Assembly (NCBI GenBank): GCA_022747635.1
Contig: JAKTNV010000006.1
Span: forward strand, 66,781,590 to 66,845,589
Source of the DNA: Hetaerina americana
Lineage: Eukaryota; Arthropoda; Insecta; Odonata; Calopterygidae
Length of the DNA: 64,000 nucleotides
Direction of reading: 5' to 3'
Below, one piece after another: positions 58,801-64,000 of this stretch. Every line of letters begins with the position of its first letter. Within the stretch, counting starts at the first letter, position 1. The notes below the pieces were generated by a model, which was not told where the DNA came from, did no database searches, and saw nothing but the letters and a program-made list of their open reading frames with translations. The position numbers and the translations under genes were made by a program.

Positions 58801-61800
58801 TAAAACCTGAAACTAGCAAACCTAAATTATACTACCTTGATCAAAAAGTTCCCGGAATAACCACCGTGTGGCGCTCCCATCGTTCCGATTTGAGTTCTGT
58901 TTTTTTTGTTAAATTGGTACATCTGTTGTTGATATTCCCTTTAAATCTTAGTGTCATAACTTGACATTTGCAAAAGTTACGTAGCCAAGAGTACATCTAT
59001 CTCTGTGTGTGTTGGCGATTTTTTACAATTGCAGAAATGGATTTAAATTTGCAACAACGAACTTGTATTAAATTTTGCGTAAAAAACGGACTTAGTGGCG
59101 CACGGACGTTGGAAATGTTGGAAAAGTGTTTCGGCAACGATTCTCTAAAAAAAACGGTCGTTTACCAGTGGCACGAGCGGTTCAGAAGTGGTCGTGAGTC
59201 AATCGAAGATGATGAACGCAGTGGCAGACCATCGACATCGAAAGTCGGTGAAAAAATTGATAAAGTAAAAGAAATGTTGGTCAATAACCGCAAATTAACC
59301 ATCAGAGAAATAGCGGAGGACTTGAACATTGCCTATGGATCCGCCCAAGACATTGTGGTTAATGATTTGGGTTTCCGTCGTGTAGCAGCAAAGTTGGTGC
59401 CAAAAGACCTCAATTTCATGCAAAAAAGAGACCGTGTTGACGTCGCAAAAGACATGATTTGCGAGGCTGAATCCGATCCCACATTCATCAAAAGGATCAT
59501 TACTGGAGACGAGACGTGGGTTTATGAGTACGACACGCAATCCAGACATCAGGCAAGTGAATGGCGTTCACCAAATGAGCCGAGACCAAAAAAACCACGT
59601 CGTTTTCAGTCAAAAAAGAAGGCAATGCTGACGGTTTTCATGGATTACAACGGTGTAGTGCATCATGAATTTTTGCCAGAAGGCCAGACAGTAAACAAAG
59701 AGTATTATTTGGGCGTTATGAGACGTTTGCGTGAAGCAATTCGCCGAAAGAGACCAGAAATGTGGACAGAAAACTCGTGGATTTTGCACCATGATAACGC
59801 ACCGTCGCACAGTGCTATCATTATTCGTAATTTTTTGACGAAAAATGCAACAAATACCATCCAACAGCCACCGAATTCACCTGATTTGGCTCCCTGTGAC
59901 TTCTTTCTGTTCAATCGAGTTAAAAAACCATTACGGGGAATGCGTTTTAGCAGCCGAGAGGAAGTAATGGAAAAATCGCAGGAAGCACTGATGGACATAC
60001 CGAAAACCGAATATAAAAAATGTTTCGAGGATTGGATCAAGCGCTGGCATAAGTGTGTTGCAGTCGATGGGGATTACTTTGAAGGGGACAATATAGATTT
60101 AGATGAATAAACTTGTATTTTTAATTTTCTGAATAAATTCCGGGAAATTTTTGATCAAGGTAGTATGAACTTCTACACCATTCAGCATAACTTTTCTGCA
60201 TTGATACTCAAAGAAAGCACATGCCATGTTGAATAACTGGTTAAGTGGAGACTCGATCAATTCGAAAGTAACTTGGAAGGATCTCCATCAGGGAGAATAT
60301 CAATTTTATGATATATCCACACTTAAGGGCTGGTGTAGGCATTGGCTCATAGTATCAACATTAATGTGAATATAAACTGGTGATGAAAGAAAACACTTTG
60401 CTTTTCCACATAGAATTTTTTTAGGTTTCATTACAGCATAACCTAGGTCATAATAAAAAAATTCTAAGTAGAAAAGCAAAGCATCTTCTTTCATGGTGAA
60501 GGATTTCCACCATGTTATACCAGAAACTGTCATTTAAATATAAACTACCACACAAAACACTTAAATCCTTTTTCCATCCACTTAGTTAGAAAATGGTATG
60601 AAACCATTTATGACAATCCACAGTTTAACTAACTTAAACAAAGACAACACATTGCAAAAGATATGTAGTAATAGTTTTAGGGAAGGTGACTGACAGCTGA
60701 GGTCATATATGCCATTGGGGACGGATGAGAAAGGAGGAAGGGAGGAGAGAAACCTGATGTTGGCATTAACCTACTCTTAACGAAAAGCACCAAGGGGCCC
60801 ACAGCTTAATGTACCAAGCAACGGATGGTGTACTCTCCACAAAGCACCTCAAGTACAGATTGGGATACCACTACAAAAGATCTGCCACCTCCAGGATTTG
60901 AACGTGGATATGGGTGGGAAGCCAGTAAGCTGGCCCCTGCAAAAACCTAGTCCCCAAAAGATTTTCCCCAAGAAATTCATTACAACACTACTATGAAAAT
61001 ACAATTAGATCCACCTCCAATCATATGTATCAACAATGTAAATACTGCTGTCCTTCATTGCGCTGAGTGTGGAACATTTTCTTCAGAAGTGAACATTGAA
61101 TCACTTCCAAACCTGAAGGCTGGTTTGATAGGTGTGTATAGAGCTCACCTACCAAGGTGATTGAACCATACAGTACGTGAAATTCATACACTATAGGTAA
61201 GTACGGCAATCTTCCTTTGCATGTGCACACATGCATGAAGTTCTCAAATACCACACCGCTTGCCTCAGGGTGTCCAGAGGTGATACCCAGCTTCAAAGGA
61301 CCTCATGGTAGTAAGGCAAAAGTTCTACCAACTATATTACCATAGAGCCTTGAATAGTACACATATAGATTTAAAGAATATGCTGGATGATTTTTTATTA
61401 CAAAGACTTACTACTGGAATCAAATTACCTGAGCAGTTCCCAACATCCCTTCATTTACAAATTGCACTAAACTGAAGTATTCCAGAAGATCATTCTGAAT
61501 TGGAGTCCCTGAGAGCAAAATCCTTTTCTTCCATTTCAAACCCATCAGGGCCTGATAGGTCTGATTCTCACAGTTTTTTAGGCGATGACCCTGTTCAACA
61601 ATGAAAAGATATAATTATTTTTTATCAATGTATAGTCTACCCATAAGAATTTTCTATTCCAGCATAATTTTAGGAAAAAATACATTAAATTGATGAGCAT
61701 AATGAATAAAGAATTTGGATACCAGGGAAGAAATTTTGACCATAACTGTAGCTACCATGCAGTTAATAAAACTTATATAAACTGCATGGTTGTATCAGCC

Positions 61801-62840
61801 AGAACCTCATGGCATTTCTTAAATGGTATTATTAGCATCATTAAGAGATTAGGGTCGTCTTCTGTGAATATGTGATTGACATGCTAATACACAAATTAAT
61901 GCATTTACCAAAAAGGGGAGATTGCAACAGACAATTTTAAACTGCAATAGGTTACATAATTCATTTTCATAGCCATCATCCTGAATTCTGTAAAAATTTT
62001 CAATCTCTAGTGGCCGATTTCAGCAATTAATTACCTCCCTCAAAGGTAATTTTAAAGATGCTCTCTCCTATTTCTCCTGTGATGCATAACCATAGTCTAT
62101 TACTGGCCTGTGGGGCAGATATTTTCTGAGGGACTGCATTGGGGAAAATAATATTGAATATAGATATTGATTGGCGGGTTTAAATTATTAAATTACAATT
62201 TTAGGTTCTGGAAGTAACTAAGTTTCAATTAAATTTAACAAAAGATTAAGTTTTTTCCTAAAGCTCACAGGTTATTCACCATGTTTATGTCAATGGGAAA
62301 GTAAAATTGGAAGGATTGAAGCATGGATAAAACTGCGTTATCGTATTGAAGGTTCTATTTCCCATATTTTTATAAACAATCCTGCAAACAACCTCATTGT
62401 TGCAATACTCATTTCAAGTAACCAACAGGTGTAATCTCATAATAACCAACATTTTGCCAATTTCATGGCATAATCATTGTCAAATTTTAGAGCTTGGCAG
62501 AAAAAAGAGGGGGGGGAGGAATATTTTCAGCTGCTATACCAACCTCATCACATATAACTAGCCCTTCCACAGCACCTCCTATCCCTCCAACCTTCTCTCC
62601 AGATCCACCTTGACAAAGTATATTGGCATAGATACGAAATGTCTCATAAGACAAAATTAAAATCGGCTGTGCAATTCTTCGACCATTATATGACGGTGCC
62701 ACAAATTCTTTCAAGCGTCGCTCAACCTCAGCCTTTGCACTCCCACCAGTTTCCCTTTTCACATTGTTCAGTGGAGTTCCATCAAGGGCCAAGGCTGACA
62801 CCCGACCTCCTAGCCATTTGTTGAATTCATTCTGCCAATT
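47084..62840 (-). CDS. Rad54: RAD54 homologue, SNF2-family recombination translocase (3' eight exons, partial)
   Basis: Eight exons (62840-62544, 61590-61429, 58535-58250, 56888-56732, 54635-54434, 53092-52886, 50364-50192, 47285-47084) join in frame into 561 codons plus stop, each with GT donor and AG acceptor and compatible phases. The product matches eukaryotic RAD54 from just before WLGGR to the C-terminus. Helicase motifs: [57 protein letters not shown]. It ends in the Cys/His-rich RAD54 C-terminal domain (LKCKRC...CTC...HHC). In the family this ATP-driven dsDNA translocase partners RAD51 in strand invasion and chromatin remodelling in the nucleus. Roughly the first 200 residues, including Walker A, lie beyond 64 kb. 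Intron 61428-58536 carries an intact mariner; other introns carry older repeats. No frameshift or stop is present in the exons. Confidence 0.95.
47690..47880 (+). pseudogene. LINE remnant in RAD54 intron
   Basis: The plus strand reads [27 protein letters not shown], then [16 protein letters not shown] with one stop, matching the post-RT KEAFxRRRE...KxxVWSVxLYGSE pattern of RTE-like LINEs. The remainder of this intron (47286-50191) is the mariner copy at 48371-49300 plus AT-rich DNA. Confidence 0.5.
48371..49300 (+). mobile_element. Mariner deletion derivative, copy 2
   Basis: Inverted ends CAGGGCTCTGTCGCAAAAAT and CAAGACCCATCCCAAAAAT are preceded by TA on the left; the right flank is AA. The interior matches 37069-38011. 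Transposase debris in order: [49 protein letters not shown], then [11 protein letters not shown] (first catalytic Asp kept), followed directly by the [15 protein letters not shown] C-terminal end. Middle and late catalytic segments are missing at the same place as in copy 1. Confidence 0.75.
50192..50364 (-). CDS. Rad54: RAD54 exon G
   Basis: The acceptor TTCTTTACAG precedes ACT GGT. It encodes [40 protein letters not shown] and DVVSDTHD. The donor is AA|GTAAGT. The GTIEEKIxQRQ block is diagnostic of RAD54/SNF2 C-terminal ends. Confidence 0.93.
52205..52868. repeat. TA microsatellites and three-copy foldback cluster in RAD54 intron
   Basis: A unit of about 150 bp (CGGATTGTTTCCGTCGAAAT, ATCAAGAAATAACGTGTGAG, GTGTTACTGTGTATTGTACT) occurs inverted at about 52279-52433 and direct at 52434-52550 and 52590-52735. 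The first two meet in a perfect palindrome GAAGTAATGAC G GTCATTACTTC. Long TA runs flank and separate them (52205-52278, 52550-52582, 52735-52805). The last part is a perfect palindrome 52806-52867, GGCGAGATGTGACAC...GTGTCACATCTCGCC, around TA. Confidence 0.85.
52886..53092 (-). CDS. Rad54: RAD54 exon F (motifs V and VI)
   Basis: The acceptor CATTTTAG precedes GTT GTG GAA. 69 codons encode [58 protein letters not shown] with the arginine fingers of motif VI. The donor is GCT|GTAAGT. A 62-base palindrome (52806-52867) ends 18 bases from this donor. Confidence 0.95.
54434..54635 (-). CDS. Rad54: RAD54 exon E (motif IV)
   Basis: The acceptor TTGTTTTAG precedes G AGA AGT. It encodes [40 protein letters not shown] and [15 protein letters not shown]. 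The donor is AAG|GTAAGT. Motif IV and the DG(x)MxxKKR loop are intact. Confidence 0.94.
56732..56888 (-). CDS. Rad54: RAD54 exon D
   Basis: The acceptor ATTTTCAG precedes GT GGA CGT. It encodes [31 protein letters not shown] and [13 protein letters not shown]. The donor is GG|GTAACT. Both ends carry split codons that join correctly with exons C and E. KKLCxHP is the conserved SNF2 block before motif IV. Confidence 0.92.
58250..58535 (-). CDS. Rad54: RAD54 exon C (linker between RecA lobes)
   Basis: The acceptor GGGCAG precedes GAA TTC. It encodes [40 protein letters not shown] and [20 protein letters not shown], 95 codons plus one base. The donor is G|GTGAGT. The upstream polypyrimidine tract is poor, but phase and homology (GTAQ|EFRKRF) fix the boundary. 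Confidence 0.92.
58832..60163 (+). mobile_element. Near-intact mariner in a RAD54 intron
   Basis: Inverted ends CTACCTTGATCAAAAAGTTC (58832) and CTACCTTGATCAAAAATTTC (reverse complement of 60163) share CCCGGAAT next. They differ at one position over the first 25 bases, and the element is flanked by TA on both sides (58830-58831, 60164-60165). Its 1332-bp length is that of a full mariner. It is transcriptionally opposite to RAD54. AATAAA at 60106-60111 and 60132-60137 could end its own message. Confidence 0.93.
59037..60110 (+). CDS. Mariner transposase, intact DD34D
   Basis: A 357-residue cut-and-paste transposase. The N-terminal paired-type helix-turn-helix includes [34 protein letters not shown], the linker RSGRPSTS and [20 protein letters not shown]. 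The catalytic domain has Asp158 in [11 protein letters not shown], Asp253 in HHDNAPSHS and Asp288 in [12 protein letters not shown]. The 34 residues between the last two define DD34D. The ending is [18 protein letters not shown]. The open frame extends 23 codons upstream, but the ATG at 59037 opens directly on the family N-terminus (MDLNLQQRT) and gives the usual length (Mos1-type enzymes are about 345 residues). No catalytic or structural break is visible, so it may be functional. Confidence 0.93.
   Translation: MDLNLQQRTCIKFCVKNGLSGARTLEMLEKCFGNDSLKKTVVYQWHERFRSGRESIEDDERSGRPSTSKVGEKIDKVKEMLVNNRKLTIREIAEDLNIAYGSAQDIVVNDLGFRRVAAKLVPKDLNFMQKRDRVDVAKDMICEAESDPTFIKRIITGDETWVYEYDTQSRHQASEWRSPNEPRPKKPRRFQSKKKAMLTVFMDYNGVVHHEFLPEGQTVNKEYYLGVMRRLREAIRRKRPEMWTENSWILHHDNAPSHSAIIIRNFLTKNATNTIQQPPNSPDLAPCDFFLFNRVKKPLRGMRFSSREEVMEKSQEALMDIPKTEYKKCFEDWIKRWHKCVAVDGDYFEGDNIDLDE
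60170..61428. other. RAD54 intron remainder between mariner and exon B
   Basis: AT-rich, with a tRNA-like GGATTTGAACG (box B on the opposite strand) near 60893 and a moderately GC-balanced block at 61030-61300. No gene or confirmed repeat copy. Confidence 0.4.
61429..61590 (-). CDS. Rad54: RAD54 exon B (motifs II to III)
   Basis: The acceptor GTTGAACAG precedes GGT CAT CGC. 54 codons: [50 protein letters not shown]. The donor is CAG|GTAATT. The DEGH box is therefore split exactly between exons A and B. No start codon-initiated open frame covers this exon, so ORF-based scans would miss it. Confidence 0.92.
61591..62543. other. RAD54 intron between exons A and B
   Basis: AT-rich intron with no open frame of note and no recognised repeat. 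Confidence 0.55.
62544..62840 (-). CDS. Rad54: RAD54 exon A (motifs Ia to II)
   Basis: The acceptor is TTTTCTACAG before AAT TGG CAG. It encodes [33 protein letters not shown] and GLVICDE, 99 codons, phase 0 at both ends. The donor is GAG|GTTGGT, a weak match to consensus. Relative to vertebrate RAD54 it has extra residues after ALALDGTP and a Gly-rich insert [16 protein letters not shown] before GLVICDE. Confidence 0.9.
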
Positions 62841-63289
62841 CTGTAGAAAAGAATTCAAGAGAGTTCAATCAAGTTTCACAAATTCATGCAGAATAAAACA
62901 AGAAATCACACTATATTATACTAAGGGGCACCTATTAGAAAAAACAGTTATTCTGACATTTTAAAAAAAATTCAGTGGTTCATTTACGATTTTGTTCTTG
63001 AATGACTTGCAACAGAAAAGCATTAAATATTATTCTGCTTTATTAAATCTCAAAGTTGCATTTCCTAAGATGTAATAATTACTGAAACAACAAAAATAAG
63101 TTTCCTACTCCTATTACTAAAGTATTTCACAGAAAACCATTTTGTTTAATTTCGAGAAAATTTTATCATTCCTCCCTATGAAAAATAAAACTAACTTATA
63201 TAAAACCCTCCTGTATTTAATATTTTTATTCAACTGAATATATTTAAACCATGAGACAGGGATTTACAGTGAACTGTGTAAGAATTAAT

Positions 63290-63440
63290 TAAAAATTGGC
63301 AATTTTTTTCACAAAATAAAATTTATTATTGCAACCGGTTTCAATGTAACTACATCATTGTCAGGTCCCCTGATGATGATGCAGTTACATTGAAACCGGT
63401 CGCAATAATTAATTTTATTTTGGGGAAAATTGCCAATTTT
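63290..63440. repeat. Palindromic foldback element in RAD54 upstream intron
   Basis: Arms AAAAATTGGCAATTTTTTTC, TTGCAACCGGTTTCAATGTA and their return TACATTGAAACCGGTCGCAA, GGAAAATTGCCAATTTT meet at CATCATTGTCAGGTCCCCTGATGATG. A smaller inverted repeat at 63628-63705 pairs TGTGATTCCA with TGGAATCACA. From 62841 to 64000 no further RAD54 exon is recognised. Confidence 0.65.
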
Positions 63441-64000
63441 ATATTAATTATGATATTTTACCATTTCATGCCTGAAACGTCTCTTTTTATTCTGAAAGAA
63501 TGTCTAAAAAAAACAATATGCAGTTGATTTGTCAAGAAATTTATCATGGAATCCTCATTATGACATTCTTCAGAGAGGAATGGTTCAATAAGGAGATCTA
63601 ATGAACTGCATAATTAAGTATTAAAGAAATGAAAAACAGTGAAATTTGTGATTCCACTGAAAAATTTTTTCATTGGAATCACAAAGTTACAGTTTTTCAT
63701 TTCCAATTTGAATCAATTCCATAAAATTATGCCGTAAACCATAAGTTATATGAGTGTTAAAGAGTAATTATTCACAGAGAGGATAATGTATAACACTAAA
63801 TCCTCCATTAAAACCAAATATTTGGCAGTCTTCCCCACAATCACTGTGTTTAGAAAGATTTTTAAGTTAGTTATACCCTTTAAAGAATAATAATTATAAT
63901 GAATATGGGAGTAACTTTTTTCTAGATACCTATTCCTAACCTTTTCCTGATATTCTTAATAAAAAATTTGGGCTTCCCCAAATTTTCTCCTGACTATTTG

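Noticed and set aside
63365..63405. Hammerhead ribozyme core suggested by CTGATGA and GAAAC
   Set aside because: No convincing helix II can be formed between the two words by eye, and the arms are explained by the large palindrome.
1..64000. CRISPR array, prophage, operon or rRNA genes
   Set aside because: No regularly spaced short repeats, no operon-like gene packing and no rRNA core sequences were seen; the window is eukaryotic.

Overview
The window is AT-rich nuclear DNA from an animal, most likely an arthropod. Evidence: one intron-containing gene with GT/AG splice sites, dense non-LTR retrotransposons, mariner and Helitron DNA transposons, tRNA-derived SINE-like repeats and microsatellites. 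I see no bacterial-type gene organisation. The species cannot be named from sequence alone.

Region 1 (1-22.4 kb) is a nested transposon graveyard. Two degraded non-LTR families recur. 'LINE-A' is CR1/L2-like, with a conserved GCCAC...GTGGC 3' tail ending in GTAGAT units. 'LINE-B' is RTE-like, with a GRGVxQGCPLSP reverse transcriptase. LINE-A sits in LINE-B with an AACAC target duplication (481-1583). Another LINE-A sits in the 3' end of a third LINE-A copy with a TTCTA duplication (2886-4249). A jockey-type LINE with an open 916-codon ORF2 (5552-8302) sits in a short GAAGTT-ended repeat whose counterpart without the LINE is at 19791-20310. A 2.3-kb Helitron (16351-18623), reduced to its Pif1-like helicase, splits another LINE-A copy. 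A mariner remnant lies at 13650-14060.

Region 2 (22.4-47 kb) is mostly unannotatable AT-rich DNA. It holds scattered repeats: foldback elements, SINE-like pairs, an LTR-promoter-like repeat pair, LINE remnants and a 943-bp mariner deletion derivative. A CpG-rich, promoter-like stretch lies near 23.2-23.7 kb.

Region 3 (47.1-62.8 kb, minus strand) holds the only confidently identified host gene: the 3' eight coding exons of a RAD54 homologue, the SNF2-family translocase of homologous recombination. The exons join in frame into 561 codons plus stop. The N-terminal part, with the Walker A motif, lies beyond 64 kb. Its introns carry a near-intact mariner with an open DD34D transposase (58832-60163), a second copy of the mariner deletion derivative (48371-49300), a LINE remnant, and a long TA/foldback cluster next to one splice donor.

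No new multi-gene system was found. The observations most worth following are the intact mariner, the two mariner copies with a shared deletion, the shared 5' boundary of the LINE-A insertions, and the nested insertions that can be dated relative to each other.
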